Numbered from the stretch's first letter, positions 37,716-47,782 are shown. The stretch: 64,000 nt of DNA from Albidovulum sp. (GCA_028823855.1 JAPPFL010000024.1:1-64000); one strand, 5' to 3'. Made by a program: numbers and translations. Notes: generated by a model from the sequence alone, not told the origin.

Positions 37716-38896
37716 GAACTAGTCTCCTCTTCACTGCGTCTTTGTCGAACAGCGGAAAGCCGCGACGCTGCTATTCAACTATCTGTACCTGCAGCTATTT
37801 GATTCAAGCGCCAATGCAACCGAGTTTTATTTTGGAATCGCGATCGCCACTTTTCATTTGCCACGCCACGAATTTAATCGCTGTAGCCTACTTGGTTCAA
37901 GTGCTCGATAGATTCTTGCTGATTTGCTTAGGCATACCGTGGTCGGCGGTGCGATCAGTGGCGATTCACACGAACTCAATTGAATTTTGTGCGGATATCG
38001 GGGAAAGTTTCGGAGTTTGTTGCAAAGGGAACGACGAGGAAAACCTTCAAATCGTTACGTCGGAGAATGTCGCGTAGCGTTATCGCGCGGGCAACGCGCC
38101 GACCGTGCGAGTGACTGCTCGACTGCGCAAAAATCTCGGTGTCGGAATTGGCACTCTCCCTGGGGTCGGCAATCTGCACTTAATCGACCTCTACGAACTA
38201 GGCTGGATGGATATCGTGGATTTGAATTCCCTAGCGCCATCAGTTTCGTGCGCTGAATAGCTCGTGCGGAATGGGCTGAATTCAAGCCTTGAAAACTTGA
38301 TGGGGCGATTTTGAATATGGCTAGCCCGAATCGCGTATTGGCAAAGCCCATACTTTCGGCCTTCCTCGACGCAAGCCTCCAATGTCGGAATTTGCGACGG
38401 CGTTGACGGAATCGCGGTGCGCGGTGGAAGAAATCGGCGTTGAATGCGTCGCGGAGGTTTTCGCGGACCGAGATTGGGTAGATGACGAAATCTTAAGATT
38501 CGCACGGTTCTTCTGGCGCAATGATTCTTGATCCAGGCAAATGCGCTGAGAATGAACTCGGAGTCGCGGGGGACGGCGTGGCCGCAATCCGAAACTGAGG
38601 ATTTTCCGGTCGAATCAAGAACCTTTAGCGTCCACAAAGACTCAAAAAATTCCGGGGCGATTGCTTCATCAGTACGCGTACTATTTGAAGGCGCCGGCAT
38701 TGGCGTATCGACGCCAGGTCGCTTTATTGTCGAAAACAAAGCGCTCCCGAACATTCGGGCCGAAGTGCCGGCAATTTCTGGATTTCAGCGAATCACGCGC
38801 GCCAACGCGCAGAATCGTTCCGCGCGTCGACCAACCGGACAGGAAAGAACGCTTACAAAATCAAGAGGACTCGTTACTACCGTTTCGGGTGCTTGC
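37716..38896 (+). other. 1.2-kb stretch between acs and rplI without a supported gene
   Basis: Overlapping short frames on both strands lack recognisable domains. dnaB or another gene often found downstream of rplI is not visible. The acs promoter should lie at the left end. Confidence 0.45.
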
Positions 38897-39505
38897 TTAC
38901 TCGTTATCGGCCATTTCCACTTCGGATTCTGACGATGTCTTTTCGCCCGAACTCTCGGCATCGCCTTCCGGCGATTCGATTTGCCCCGTTGCATCGAATT
39001 CGTCTTCATCTGCATCCGTACTGTCGATTTCGAGGCCCTTGGACTGAAGTTCGGCTTCTTCTTTGGACCGGGCCACATTTATCGAAACCGTTACTTCAAC
39101 TTCAGGGTGAAGAACGACCGTAACCGGATGCATCCCAATTTCCTTTATCGGGCGGTCAAGCGCGATTTGTCGGCGGCTAATCGCCGCTCCCGTCGATTCG
39201 GCCGCTTCTGCAATGTCTCGCGTGGTGACTGAACCGTACAGAGACCCGGTGTTTGATGCTGAACGGATAACAACGAAACTCTGGCCAACGAGTTTTTCCG
39301 CGACGGCTTCGGCTTCCCTTTTCTGTTCGAGGTTTCTCGCCTCGATCTGAACTCGCTGCTCTTCGAATTTTTTCCGGTTGGCATCCGTTGAGCGAAGTGC
39401 TTTGCCTTGAGGCAACAGGAAGTTTCGAGCGTATCCTTGCTTCACGCGTACTGTATCGCCCATCTGGCCTAGCTTGGCTATCCGTTCGAGCAGTATGACC
39501 TCCAT
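38897..39505 (-). CDS. rplI: 50S ribosomal protein L9
   Basis: A 202-residue L9, binding 23S rRNA. The N-terminal domain has the invariant [31 protein letters not shown] long helix and C-terminal domain follow, and an acidic tail (about 165-202) gives the longer length usual in Alphaproteobacteria. AGGAG precedes the ATG. It is the last gene of rpsF-rpsR-rplI. Confidence 0.97.
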   Translation of the reverse strand: MEVILLERIAKLGQMGDTVRVKQGYARNFLLPQGKALRSTDANRKKFEEQRVQIEARNLEQKREAEAVAEKLVGQSFVVIRSASNTGSLYGSVTTRDIAEAAESTGAAISRRQIALDRPIKEIGMHPVTVVLHPEVEVTVSINVARSKEEAELQSKGLEIDSTDADEDEFDATGQIESPEGDAESSGEKTSSESEVEMADNE

Positions 39506-39516
39506 GACGGGATCTC

Positions 39517-39744
39517 CTATTTGATCGCGTAAGGAAGCAGCGCGAGGAATCTAGCGCGCTTAATCGCGCGGGCAAGTTCGCGCTGCTTTCGCGCCGACAC
39601 CGCGGTGATCCGGCTCGGTACGATCTTACCGCGTTCGGACAAGTAACGCTGAAGGAGCCTCGCGTCCTTGTAGTCGATGCGCGGCGCCTTTTTGCCCGAA
39701 AACGGGCATACTTTCCTACGGCGGAAAAACGGTCTCGCTGCCAT
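39517..39744 (-). CDS. rpsR: 30S ribosomal protein S18
   Basis: A 75-residue S18 starting [15 protein letters not shown]. The ATG at 39744 follows AAGGAAC and matches homologues. An open extension of 18 codons upstream is not used. The conserved C-terminal [20 protein letters not shown] is complete. It lies between rpsF and rplI with short spacers, as in most bacteria. Confidence 0.97.
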   Translation of the reverse strand: MAARPFFRRRKVCPFSGKKAPRIDYKDARLLQRYLSERGKIVPSRITAVSARKQRELARAIKRARFLALLPYAIK

Positions 39745-39769
39745 TTTTACTGTTCCTTTTCCTAGTTGC

Positions 39770-40117
39770 TTAGCGTCGGCGGTCGCCGCGTTCTTCACGT
39801 TTTTGCATCATAATCGACGGACCCTCGTCGTGCTCGGCTACTCGAATCGTGAGCACCCGCATGACATCTTCGTGCAGGCGCATCAATCTTTCCATTTCGC
39901 CGATTGCGGCCGGCGGAGCGTCGGTTCTCAGGAATAAGTAATGACCCTTGCGGTTCTTATTGATTTTGTAGGCCATTTTTTTCAGGCCCCAGTACTCGCT
40001 CGCGACAACTGCCCCCTCGTTTTCGGCGAGGATGTTTCCGAAGTGTCCGATCAGGCTCTCCGCCTGCGAATTCGAAATGTCTTGGCGCGCGATAAATACG
40101 TGCTCGTAGAGCGGCAT
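39770..40117 (-). CDS. rpsF: 30S ribosomal protein S6
   Basis: A 115-residue S6 with [13 protein letters not shown], the [12 protein letters not shown] segment and Y-L-F-L-R-T. The ATG at 40117 sits seven bases after AAGGA; a TTG two codons upstream is too close to that site. First gene of the rpsF-rpsR-rplI unit, divergent from fabD. Confidence 0.96.
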   Translation of the reverse strand: MPLYEHVFIARQDISNSQAESLIGHFGNILAENEGAVVASEYWGLKKMAYKINKNRKGHYLFLRTDAPPAAIGEMERLMRLHEDVMRVLTIRVAEHDEGPSIMMQKREERGDRRR

Positions 40118-40418
40118 CGGCAAATCCTTTTTTGGGCGCGCTTCAAAATGCGGCTCTCAGCCTTCCGCAGCCGCACGCGAGAGGCAACGCGTCGATAGAT
40201 TTTGGCGGAAGACGCGGACTTATACATTGGATTTTAAGATTTGCAACAGCAATTCGCAAACCGATAGAGTCGCGGGCACGAGATGCCTACCGGGGAATTG
40301 ATCGGGATGCGGATCGGATCGTTGACAGTTGCGCCGATCGAAAATGGGCGTTAGGCGCAAACTGGATTCGAAGAAAATCGCATCGCCGAGAATCGAAGGA
40401 AATTGGAAAGGGCGCAGT
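40118..40418 (+). promoter_or_regulatory. Divergent promoter region between rpsF and fabD
   Basis: About 300 bases separate the two start codons, and both operons must be transcribed from here. I cannot assign exact -35/-10 boxes with confidence. Confidence 0.4.
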
Positions 40419-41384
40419 GTGGCAAAGGAGCATCGGGCTTTCGTGTTTCCCGGTCAAGGAGCGCAACGCGTAGGAATGGGTCGCGACATTGCGCAATCCT
40501 TCCCTGCAGCCATGCTGGTCTATGAAGAGGTGGACGAAGCGTTGGGAGAGGCGTTCTCCGATACCGTTTGGAATGGGACGGAGGAAGTCCTCCAGCTTAC
40601 ACGCAACGCTCAACCGGCCTTGATGGCAACCTCCATGGCGGCGCTTCGAGCGCTGGAAGCGGAAGGCGTACCAATCTCGCTTGCCGACTATATGGCCGGG
40701 CACAGCCTCGGCGAGTACACCGCTCTCTGCGCCGCAGGATCGATTTCGATCGGCGACGCGGCGCGGTTGCTGAGAACTCGAGGCGAGGCGATGCAGCGAG
40801 CCGTTCCGTTGGGCGACGGAGCCATGGCGGCATTGCTTGGACTCGATCTGGAATCGGCAACCTCCGTGGCCAGAGACGCGTCGCAGGGCGAAATATGCGG
40901 CGCGGCCAACGACAACGATCCGAAACAGGTAGTGGTTTCCGGCCATCGCGGAGCGGTCGAAAGGGCAGTAAGACTTGCGAAGTCGCGAGGCGCCAGAAGA
41001 GCCGTGATGTTGCCGGTTTCGGCACCGTTTCATTGCTCTTTAATGGAACCGGCGGCAGAAGAAATGGCTTGCGCTCTGGAAAGCGTGAATTTTCGCCGGC
41101 CCAATGTGCCCGTTGTGGCAAATGTAAGCGCGAATCCAGAATTTGATCCCGCTGAAATTAAGAGAAACCTCGTCGAACAGGTGACCAGAACGGTGCGATG
41201 GCGAGAGACGATCCTTTGGATGATCGGCGAGGGCGTCTCGCAAATCTGCGAAATAGGGGTTGGCAGCGCTTTGTCGGGTATGGCAAGGAGGATCGACAAA
41301 TCCCTTGACTGCATAGTTGTCAACGACGCGGGAAGCCTTAGGTCGGTGGCGATGGACTTGAGGAAACAGGACGGCGATGTTTGA
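40419..41384 (+). CDS. fabD: Malonyl-CoA:ACP transacylase
   Basis: A 321-residue transferase that loads malonyl groups onto acyl carrier protein for fatty-acid synthesis. It has F-V-F-P-G-Q-G-A-Q at the N-terminus, the nucleophile motif G-H-S-L-G-E-Y-T-A-L, a conserved Arg about 25 residues later, S-A-P-F-H-C-S-L-M with the catalytic His, and the late G-S-A-L-S-G-M. The GTG at 40419 is preceded by GAAAGGG and fits homologues. The frame is open 30 codons further but without a site. It overlaps fabG by eight bases. Confidence 0.95.
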   Translation: MAKEHRAFVFPGQGAQRVGMGRDIAQSFPAAMLVYEEVDEALGEAFSDTVWNGTEEVLQLTRNAQPALMATSMAALRALEAEGVPISLADYMAGHSLGEYTALCAAGSISIGDAARLLRTRGEAMQRAVPLGDGAMAALLGLDLESATSVARDASQGEICGAANDNDPKQVVVSGHRGAVERAVRLAKSRGARRAVMLPVSAPFHCSLMEPAAEEMACALESVNFRRPNVPVVANVSANPEFDPAEIKRNLVEQVTRTVRWRETILWMIGEGVSQICEIGVGSALSGMARRIDKSLDCIVVNDAGSLRSVAMDLRKQDGDV

Positions 41385-42114
41385 TCTTGGCGGGAAAAAT
41401 GCGCTGATTACCGGAGCGACGGGCGGTATCGGCGGTGCGATTTCGCGCATGCTGCACGGTGCGGGAGCGGCAGTTGCCGTTTCCGGAACAAGGACGGAGA
41501 GGCTTGAGCGCCTTGCCGCCGAATTGGGCGACCGGGTTTATCCGATCTCTTGCGACCTGAGCGATAGTGAGTCCGTCGCTCAATTGCCCAAGCTTGCTTC
41601 CGACGCGCTGGGCACGGTTGATATTCTCGTAAACAACGCGGGAATTGCGAACGATTCGCTGTTGATGCGCATGTCCGACGAACAGTGGAATAAGGTAATC
41701 GGAGTGAATTTGAACTCGGCCATGATCCTAAGCCGGGGCGTGCTTCGCGGAATGATGAAGTCGAAATGGGGGCGGATCATCAATATCTCGTCAGTGGTGG
41801 GACAGACCGGGAATCCGGGCCAAGCCAACTACGCCGCATCCAAAGCGGGATTGATCGGGTTCGCCAAATCATTGGCGGCCGAAGTTGCCAGCCGCGGAAT
41901 AACGGTTAATACCGTTTCGCCTGGCCTGATCGCCACTGCCATGACGAATGCGATGAGCGAAGCCCAGGTGGATAGGATTTTGACATCGATTCCCGTAGGA
42001 CGATTCGGCGAAAGCGATGAAGTCGCGTTCGCTGTGCTGTTTCTCGCCTCGAATGAAGCCGCTTACATTACAGGAAACACGCTGCACGTCAACGGCGGGC
42101 TGGCGATGGCTTGA
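41377..42114 (+). CDS. fabG: 3-Oxoacyl-ACP reductase
   Basis: A 245-residue short-chain dehydrogenase that uses NADPH to reduce 3-oxoacyl-ACP. Cofactor motif T-G-A-T-G-G-I-G, N-N-A-G, catalytic Ser (N-I-S-S-V-V-G), and Y-A-A-S-K with the catalytic Tyr and Lys are all present. The C-terminal half has the P-G-L-I-A-T-A-M-T and N-V/T-L-H-V-N-G-G patterns of FabG. Translationally coupled to fabD by overlap. Confidence 0.96.
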   Translation: MFDLGGKNALITGATGGIGGAISRMLHGAGAAVAVSGTRTERLERLAAELGDRVYPISCDLSDSESVAQLPKLASDALGTVDILVNNAGIANDSLLMRMSDEQWNKVIGVNLNSAMILSRGVLRGMMKSKWGRIINISSVVGQTGNPGQANYAASKAGLIGFAKSLAAEVASRGITVNTVSPGLIATAMTNAMSEAQVDRILTSIPVGRFGESDEVAFAVLFLASNEAAYITGNTLHVNGGLAMA

Positions 42115-42415
42115 CCCGGTGATCCTCGGGATCGAGTATTGAATGCAGATGGCGGCAAATTTATTTCTGTTCGATGCGTAGTAAATTTTTCGCGAAATTT
42201 TTCTTGCTATGCCGCATTCCGTGCTATAGGCGGCACAGCCTGTAAATTGTCAGTCGGACATCCGATAGATTGGCATTGAATGGGCCTAAAGGGCAGGGAA
42301 TTCGACCGGCGAAATCTGGATCGGCCTTGACATTGGTTTCGGGCTTATGCCTTGGCAGACTTAGGACATGGCGGCGCGGCCAAGCGGGCGGCGCGCTACC
42401 AGGAAGGAAACTGAA
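42115..42415 (+). promoter_or_regulatory. Spacer upstream of acpP
   Basis: A 300-base spacer between fabG and acpP, A+T-rich around 42170-42210. acpP is usually also transcribed from its own strong promoter, which would lie here. No box is assigned. Confidence 0.35.
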
Positions 42416-42649
42416 ATGAGCGATATCGCGGATCGCGTAAAAAAAATTGTTGTCGAGCACTTGAGTGTCGAAGAGGATAAAGTCGTTGAGAATGCGTCAT
42501 TCATCGCGGATCTGGGAGCCGATAGCCTGGATACGGTGGAATTGGTCATGGCGTTCGAAGAGGAATTTGGCATTGAAATACGCGATGAGGATGCGGAAAC
42601 CATTAATACATTTGGCGATGCTGTAAAGTTTATCACCGACGCTGTTTGA
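42416..42649 (+). CDS. acpP: Acyl carrier protein
   Basis: A 77-residue acidic carrier protein. The 4'-phosphopantetheine site is the Ser in G-A-D-S-L-D-T-V-E at about residue 37. It starts [12 protein letters not shown] at the ATG after AAGGAAAC; the open extension of 16 codons upstream is not used. In related genomes fabF follows directly, but here almost 10 kb of other DNA intervenes. Confidence 0.97.
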   Translation: MSDIADRVKKIVVEHLSVEEDKVVENASFIADLGADSLDTVELVMAFEEEFGIEIRDEDAETINTFGDAVKFITDAV

Positions 42650-42681
42650 GAATTTTCATTTGTTCATAAGTCCGTTCGGGT

Positions 42682-42725
42682 AGGGGCGAGGAGCGCGAGC
42701 ATTCTTGCCCCTGAACCGAGTTTTT
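42682..42725 (+). terminator. Possible terminator after acpP
   Basis: AGGGGC (42682-42687) pairs exactly with GCCCCT (42707-42712), and a run of T residues follows about eight bases later (around 42720-42725). The 19-base loop and the offset T tract make this only a candidate. Confidence 0.35.
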
Positions 42726-43327
42726 CGCCTCGCGCAATTTAAAGGGCCATCAGGTGTGAGCGGCGAATGCGCGATGTAGCGCGTTTTCCGCGTTTCGCTG
42801 GACTCAGTCTGCGCCCGGCGGACAGGAAGCGCGGCATTCGATGCCATTGATCGCCGGCGAACAGCGCCCAATTAGGGTCAAAGTATTCTAGAAAAATCTT
42901 GGTGGCTTCAGTAGGTATAATACATATTTTTTCTGCAGTCTTCTCACGGCGGCTCCAACGCACCCGGGGCTCTATGTGGGAAATGGCCCGCAGCGGGACG
43001 AGGAAAGTGCCGGATCCGGCAGACTCCCACAAGGGGAGGGCTCGGTTCAATCCGGAATCGGGACGGCGCAAATTGGCCGATTGCATCTATTCGTCAGCGA
43101 AGTGATCCGCAACCTTTCCATCGGTTGCACGTCCTTCTTCCATCACTTTCCGGAGGAGCGGATCCGGGAACCCAGGGGCTGACGGCAAAGATAGGTTGGG
43201 GCGAAGTACAAGCGCGAATTCGCGGGCAACCCTACATGGTTACCACGCGCTGGCAAGCCCGAGACCCCCGGTGCCACCTCGCCCGGGATCGGTCGGGCCG
43301 CGCTACTGTGAGGGGTCGGACGGCCGG
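42726..43327 (+). other. Intergenic left flank of the G+C-rich island
   Basis: No supported gene. It holds one copy (43040-43082) of an imperfect 43-bp sequence that recurs on the other side of the island. Confidence 0.4.
43040..43082 (+). repeat. Left copy of an imperfect 43-bp direct repeat flanking the island
   Basis: Aligned by eye with 50351-50393, 33 of 43 positions match without gaps, including CGGTTCAA, CGGCGCAAA and GGCCGATT. Both copies have the same orientation. Confidence 0.45.
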
Positions 43328-44725
43328 TTACTCCGCAAAGCGATCAAGAATCCGTACCCAGGATCGCATCCCTCGCACATAGCTTGAAAGATCGTATTTT
43401 TCGTTCGGCGCATGAACCCGGTTGTCGAAGCGCGCGAAGCCCACCAGCAAGGGATCGAGCCCGAGCCGACTGCGGAACTCCGCCAAGATCGGGATCGAGC
43501 CACCGGTTCCCGCAATCGCCGCCTTGCCCCATTCGTCCCGAAGCGCATCCAACGCCTTGCGCAGCATCGGGCCGTCAACAGGCATCGCGACTGGGGAAGC
43601 GCGGCCCAGAGCGGTGAACTCCACGCTGCAATCGGGCGGAAGTTGGGCACGGATGTGATTCCGAAGTGCCGCGCGGACGGCTTCGGGATCCTGGTCGGGA
43701 ACCAGGCGACAGCTGACCTTGGCGTGGGCGTTGCCGGGGATCACGGACTTGAATCCCTCGCCGCTGTAGCCGCCCCAAAAACCGTGCACTTCGAAACACG
43801 GCCGGGACCAGCACTGCTCCAGCACCGAGCGGTCCGTCTCGCCTGCAGGCGCCGTTAGACCGACGCCTCCCAGAAACCCTCCTTCGTCGAACGGCAGCGC
43901 GGTCCAACTGGCGCGAACCTTTTCGGGTAGCTCGCGGACATCGTCGTAGAAACCCTCCAAGGCCACCGAGCCGTCGGGGGCGCGAAAGCTTGCCAGCACG
44001 TCCGCCATGACCTGCAGCGCATTGCGCGCGGCACCACCGAAAATGCCGGCGTGGAGGTCGCGGTTGGCCGCCGTGATCGTAAATTCTTCCGCCATCAGCC
44101 CGCGCATCATCGTCGTGATCGCCGGCGTGTCGTGGTCCCACATGTCGGTGTCGCAGACCACGGCCAAATCGGCGCGCAACTCGCCAGCCGTCGCTTCCAG
44201 GAAGGGACCCAGCGAAGGGCTGGCTATCTCCTCCTCGCCTTCCAGCAGCACGGTCACCCGGCACGGCAGCGCGCCGGTCGCGGCCTTCCAGGCGCGGCAC
44301 GCCTCGATGAAGGTCATGAATGCGCCCTTGTCGTCCGAGGCGCCGCGTCCGGTAATCCAGGTCTCGCCGTTCGGCTGCTTCATCAGCGCGGGCGCGAAAG
44401 GGTCGGCGTCCCACAGGTCAAGCGGGTCGGCGGGTTGTACATCGTAGTGGCCGTAGAACAGAACATGAGGGGAACTGTCGGGCGCACTGTTGTCGTGGCC
44501 CACGACCATCGGGTGGCCTTGGGTGTCGCGAACCGAGGCGTCGAAACCCATCGACGACAGATCCGCCGCCAGCCAGTCCGCCGCGCGGCGCACATCGGGC
44601 GCATGGGCGGCCTCGGCAGAGATCGAGGGGATCGCGACCAACTCCAGCAACCGGGCGAGTCCGGCGTCTAGGCCGATCTCCGCCGCGGCGAGCGCGGCAT
44701 GTAGTTGGGATTTATTATTACTCAT
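43328..44725 (-). CDS. M20-family metallopeptidase (dipeptidase/CNDP type)
   Basis: A 465-residue zinc dipeptidase-like hydrolase. Metal and catalytic residues are visible: H93-Y-D95 in F-Y-G-H-Y-D-V-Q-P, Asp131 in G-R-G-A-S-D-D-K-G, the E-G-E-E-E at 163-167, Asp in V-C-D-T-D, and the C-terminal H-A-P-N-E-K-Y. The start is the ATG after AAGGAAAC rather than an open extension of 22 codons. It is last in a leftward operon after a polyamine-type ABC transporter and a broken amidohydrolase. The substrate may thus be an imported amide, dipeptide or carbamoyl compound. The DNA is notably G+C-rich. Confidence 0.93.
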   Translation of the reverse strand: MSNNKSQLHAALAAAEIGLDAGLARLLELVAIPSISAEAAHAPDVRRAADWLAADLSSMGFDASVRDTQGHPMVVGHDNSAPDSSPHVLFYGHYDVQPADPLDLWDADPFAPALMKQPNGETWITGRGASDDKGAFMTFIEACRAWKAATGALPCRVTVLLEGEEEIASPSLGPFLEATAGELRADLAVVCDTDMWDHDTPAITTMMRGLMAEEFTITAANRDLHAGIFGGAARNALQVMADVLASFRAPDGSVALEGFYDDVRELPEKVRASWTALPFDEGGFLGGVGLTAPAGETDRSVLEQCWSRPCFEVHGFWGGYSGEGFKSVIPGNAHAKVSCRLVPDQDPEAVRAALRNHIRAQLPPDCSVEFTALGRASPVAMPVDGPMLRKALDALRDEWGKAAIAGTGGSIPILAEFRSRLGLDPLLVGFARFDNRVHAPNEKYDLSSYVRGMRSWVRILDRFAE

Positions 44726-44739
44726 CGCGTTGTTTCCTT

Positions 44740-45091
44740 CCGATGTTGTTCCGTGGCGTCGAGGACCGGGCCCACATCGGTCTCGATGCAATACATGTCG
44801 ACGACCTAGGTGGCGCCGGGCCGAATTGACACCCGGCGGTCAGCGCGGCGCCTTCGCGAGCTTCCTGGGTCGCGACGGATTTTCCCCTCCATATGCTGGA
44901 CGTAGCGGAACAGGCAGTCGTCCGCGCCTTCTTCCTGACGACGGAACTGGGTCGTGGTCAAATTGGCGTGCGCGTGGAACATGCCGGGCATCAAGATTTC
45001 GCGCAAGCCACCCATGTTCCGGACCCGTTGAGGACTGGCATACCGGGGTGCAGGGCGGAAACGCGTCGCGGCAGATCGTCGGGTCCGTCAT
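44740..45091 (-). pseudogene. Truncated amidohydrolase (TrzA/deaminase type)
   Basis: The ATG overlaps the TGA of the ABC ATPase gene (ATGA), so this was the next gene of the operon. After about 25 codons the frame shifts and continues as L-M-P-G-M-F-H-A-H-A-N-L-T-T-T-Q, the metal-binding start of a TrzA-like barrel. Then come V-S-I-R-P-G-A-T, a TAG, and V-V-D-M-Y-C-I-E-T-D in the same frame. The rest of the barrel (over 300 codons) is missing and the M20 gene follows immediately. Confidence 0.6.
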
Positions 45092-46152
45092 GCGGCCGCC
45101 TCTGGCGGCAGAATGCTACATTGCTCGGGCTCGGGAACTAGGCGCGCGGTCTCGCCATGCTCCCGCGGCTGGCCAAGCGGGCCGGAAGCGACGAGATTGC
45201 CTGCCGGCGTCTCGGCCTGATAGTGATACGCACGGCCCACATAGGTGCGCAGGCCTATGCGGGCCGGAATGCCGTGACCGCCGTACAAAACTCGCAACCC
45301 GTCGGGGCGCGTGGCCAGAATGAACCGGTCGGGGATCGGGCCCAAGTCGTCCTCAAGCAGCGTCATGTCGATGCCTCCCTCGCCCTCGGCGGTGATGCGG
45401 CCGGCATCACGGGCGGTGACGGTCAGGGGAATCAGGTTCTCGAACCCCACGAATCGGGCGACGAAGGCGTTGGCGGGACGGCTGTATAGCGTCTCCGGGC
45501 GGTCGAACTGGCGAATGCGGCCGGCCTCCATGATCGCCACGCGATCGGAGATCGAGAACGCCTCCTCCTGGTCGTGCGTGACGAATATCGCCGTCGTCTG
45601 GTTGGCGCGCTGCAGCTCGCGGATCTCGACCCGCATCTCCACGCGCAGCTTGGCGTCGAGGTTCGACAACGGCTCGTCGAACATCAGAAGCGGTGGCTCG
45701 ATCACTAGGGCGCGCGCTAGGGCGACCCGCTGCCGCTGGCCGCCCGACAGCGCGCCTGGCAGTCGTCCGGCCAAGGCAGAAAGGCCGACGCGTTCAAGCA
45801 TTTCGCCGGCCCTGCTCCCTCGCTCGGCTCCGCTCAGCCCCCGCTGTTTAAGCCCAAATGCCACGTTGTCGCGCACGGTCAGATGCGGGAACAGCGCATA
45901 GTTTTGAAACACTAGGCCGATGTTGCGCTTGTGCGCAACCAGGCGGGTCAGGTCGGTCGCGCCCAGATGGATCGTGCCCGCCGTAGGCTGCAGGAATCCC
46001 GCCACGAGGCGCAAGGTCGTGGTCTTGCCGCAACCCGAAGCGCCCAATAGAGCCACCAGTTCACCCGCGCCAACGTCCAGCGACAAATCGTCGAGGACCT
46101 TGGTGGCGCCATAATGCGCAGTGAGGTTCCGAAGGGTCAGGGGCGTGGTCAT
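45088..46152 (-). CDS. Spermidine/putrescine-type ABC transporter ATP-binding protein
   Basis: A 354-residue PotA-like ATPase. Walker A G-A-S-G-C-G-K-T-T, signature L-S-G-G-Q-R-Q-R-V-A-L-A-R-A, Walker B L-L-M-F-D-E-P-L-S-N-L-D, switch His in V-T-H-D-Q-E-E-A, and a C-terminal TOBE-like domain (about 235-350). It overlaps the upstream permease by four bases (ATGA). The ligand of this transporter group ranges over polyamines, thiamine, iron and amino acids and cannot be read here. Confidence 0.93.
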   Translation of the reverse strand: MTTPLTLRNLTAHYGATKVLDDLSLDVGAGELVALLGASGCGKTTTLRLVAGFLQPTAGTIHLGATDLTRLVAHKRNIGLVFQNYALFPHLTVRDNVAFGLKQRGLSGAERGSRAGEMLERVGLSALAGRLPGALSGGQRQRVALARALVIEPPLLMFDEPLSNLDAKLRVEMRVEIRELQRANQTTAIFVTHDQEEAFSISDRVAIMEAGRIRQFDRPETLYSRPANAFVARFVGFENLIPLTVTARDAGRITAEGEGGIDMTLLEDDLGPIPDRFILATRPDGLRVLYGGHGIPARIGLRTYVGRAYHYQAETPAGNLVASGPLGQPREHGETARLVPEPEQCSILPPEAAA

Positions 46153-46937
46153 TTGGTGAGGAATGTCAGGCCTAGGGTGCGTTCGACGACCGCCATGACG
46201 ATGACGGTCAGCACCATTAGCAGGACCGAGACCGAGGCGATCACGGGGTCAAAGAATTGTTCGACATGGGCGAGGATCTGGATCGGCAGGGTGGAAATGC
46301 CCGGCCCGGTCAGGAACAGCGCCACCGACACGTCGTTGATCGAAGTGATGAATGCTAGGAAAATGGACGCGATTACGCCCGCCTTCACATTTGGCAGGAC
46401 GATTGTGAAGAAGGTCTTGACCGGCGGGCTGCCCAGGCTGACGGCCGCCTCCTCGATGGTGAAATCGAACGACGCGAGAGAAGCCGAGATCACCCGCACC
46501 GCATAGGGCAGGACCAGAAGCGTATGGCCGACGATCAGCGTCGAAACCACCGGCAGCCCCGCGCCGACCTGGATCGAGCGCAACAGCGAGAAACCCAGCA
46601 CGATTTCGGGAATCAGCACCGGAAGGACGAACAGCGTCGACAGCCAGCCGGGCAACTGAACCCGATACCGGTTTAGCGCATAGGCCGCCGGAATGCCGAT
46701 CACAAGCGCGAAGCAGGTCGAAATGGCTGCGACTTGAAAGCTCGTCACCAAGGTCCGGCGGAAGGCCGACATCTCGAATATGCGCTCGAACCAATGGAGC
46801 GTGAGACCCTGCGGCGGAAAGGTTAGGTAGCCCGTATCCGACAAGGCGGCGCCGACCACGATGACCAGAGGCCCCATCAGGAAGAAGTACACGATGAATG
46901 CGAATGCGATCAGCGCGGGATGAAGGCGGCCCGTCAT
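46149..46937 (-). CDS. Spermidine/putrescine-type ABC transporter permease (PotC-like)
   Basis: A 262-residue inner-membrane protein with six hydrophobic helices. The ATPase-contact loop is E-E-A-A-V-S-L-G-S-P-P-V-K-T-F-F-T-I-V-L-P. It overlaps both neighbours by four bases (ATGA at each end), so the four transporter genes are tightly coupled. Confidence 0.92.
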   Translation of the reverse strand: MTGRLHPALIAFAFIVYFFLMGPLVIVVGAALSDTGYLTFPPQGLTLHWFERIFEMSAFRRTLVTSFQVAAISTCFALVIGIPAAYALNRYRVQLPGWLSTLFVLPVLIPEIVLGFSLLRSIQVGAGLPVVSTLIVGHTLLVLPYAVRVISASLASFDFTIEEAAVSLGSPPVKTFFTIVLPNVKAGVIASIFLAFITSINDVSVALFLTGPGISTLPIQILAHVEQFFDPVIASVSVLLMVLTVIVMAVVERTLGLTFLTK

Positions 46938-47779
46938 GTTGTCATAGGGTTCAGGTGCTTGGCGACCCGCGTCATGCCGATCACCACGGCCAGCGTCACC
47001 GCGACCATAATCGCCGAGACAGTCGTCGCGCCATCCCAGTCGAAGGCGACCATGGCTCGCTGGTACAGGAAAGTGCCCATCATCATCTGCTGATCTCCGC
47101 CCAGAAGTTGCGGCGTGGCATAAGAGTTGAACGACCCGGTGAACACCAGGACAGCGCCGACGATGAGGCCGGGCACGGCGAGCGGAAAGATCACCTGCCG
47201 AAAAGTCTGGGTTGGCGAGGCGCCTAGGGATTGAGCGGCCTCGATAACGTCGTCGGGAATGTTCTCCAGCACGCCCACGATGGTCAGAACCATCAGCGGA
47301 ACGAACAGATAGACCATTGCAACGATGACCGAGCCCTTTGTGAAGACCATCGTGAAGGGCGCGCCTTCAATGCCGATCCATACTAGAAAGTCGTTCAGGA
47401 TCCCATTGCGTCCGAGGATGATGAGCCATGCGAAGGACCGGACCACCACGCCCGTCAGCAGCGGGAAGACAGCCAGGATGATCAGGACCGACCGCCAGCG
47501 CGGCGGGGTGCGGCTTATGGCATAGGCCGTGAAGAAGCCGATTACCAGTGACAGGGCCGTCGTGATAAGCGAGATCTCGAGAGTCCGCCACAGGACGGAG
47601 CGGCGGAACCCGCTTGCCAAGAAAGCGGCGTATAGGTCGAAAGGTCCGCCGCCCGCATAGAAGGTCGCGGTGATCGTAGCCGACACCGGCAGCACTAGGC
47701 ACAGAACGACCAGCGCCGTCGCCGGCGCCGCCATCGCCCATCCCCTCATACTACGGAAAATGACCCGCGTTCCGCACAT
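46934..47779 (-). CDS. Spermidine/putrescine-type ABC transporter permease (PotB-like)
   Basis: A 281-residue permease with six hydrophobic helices and the contact loop E-A-A-Q-S-L-G-A-S-P-T-Q-T-F-R-Q-V-I-F-P. An inner ATG (M-R-G-W-A-M) ten codons on is an alternative start. It forms a heterodimeric channel with the PotC-like protein. A GC-rich stem-loop separates it from the binding-protein gene. Confidence 0.92.
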   Translation of the reverse strand: MCGTRVIFRSMRGWAMAAPATALVVLCLVLPVSATITATFYAGGGPFDLYAAFLASGFRRSVLWRTLEISLITTALSLVIGFFTAYAISRTPPRWRSVLIILAVFPLLTGVVVRSFAWLIILGRNGILNDFLVWIGIEGAPFTMVFTKGSVIVAMVYLFVPLMVLTIVGVLENIPDDVIEAAQSLGASPTQTFRQVIFPLAVPGLIVGAVLVFTGSFNSYATPQLLGGDQQMMMGTFLYQRAMVAFDWDGATTVSAIMVAVTLAVVIGMTRVAKHLNPMTT

Positions 47780-47782
47780 CGA

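Noticed and set aside
40287-41033. Long minus-strand open frame opposite fabD
   Set aside because: It has no domain or ribosome binding site and is fully explained as the complement of fabD.
43575-44671. Long open frames on both strands inside the M20 peptidase gene
   Set aside because: High G+C lowers stop frequency; only the M20 frame has motifs and a ribosome binding site.
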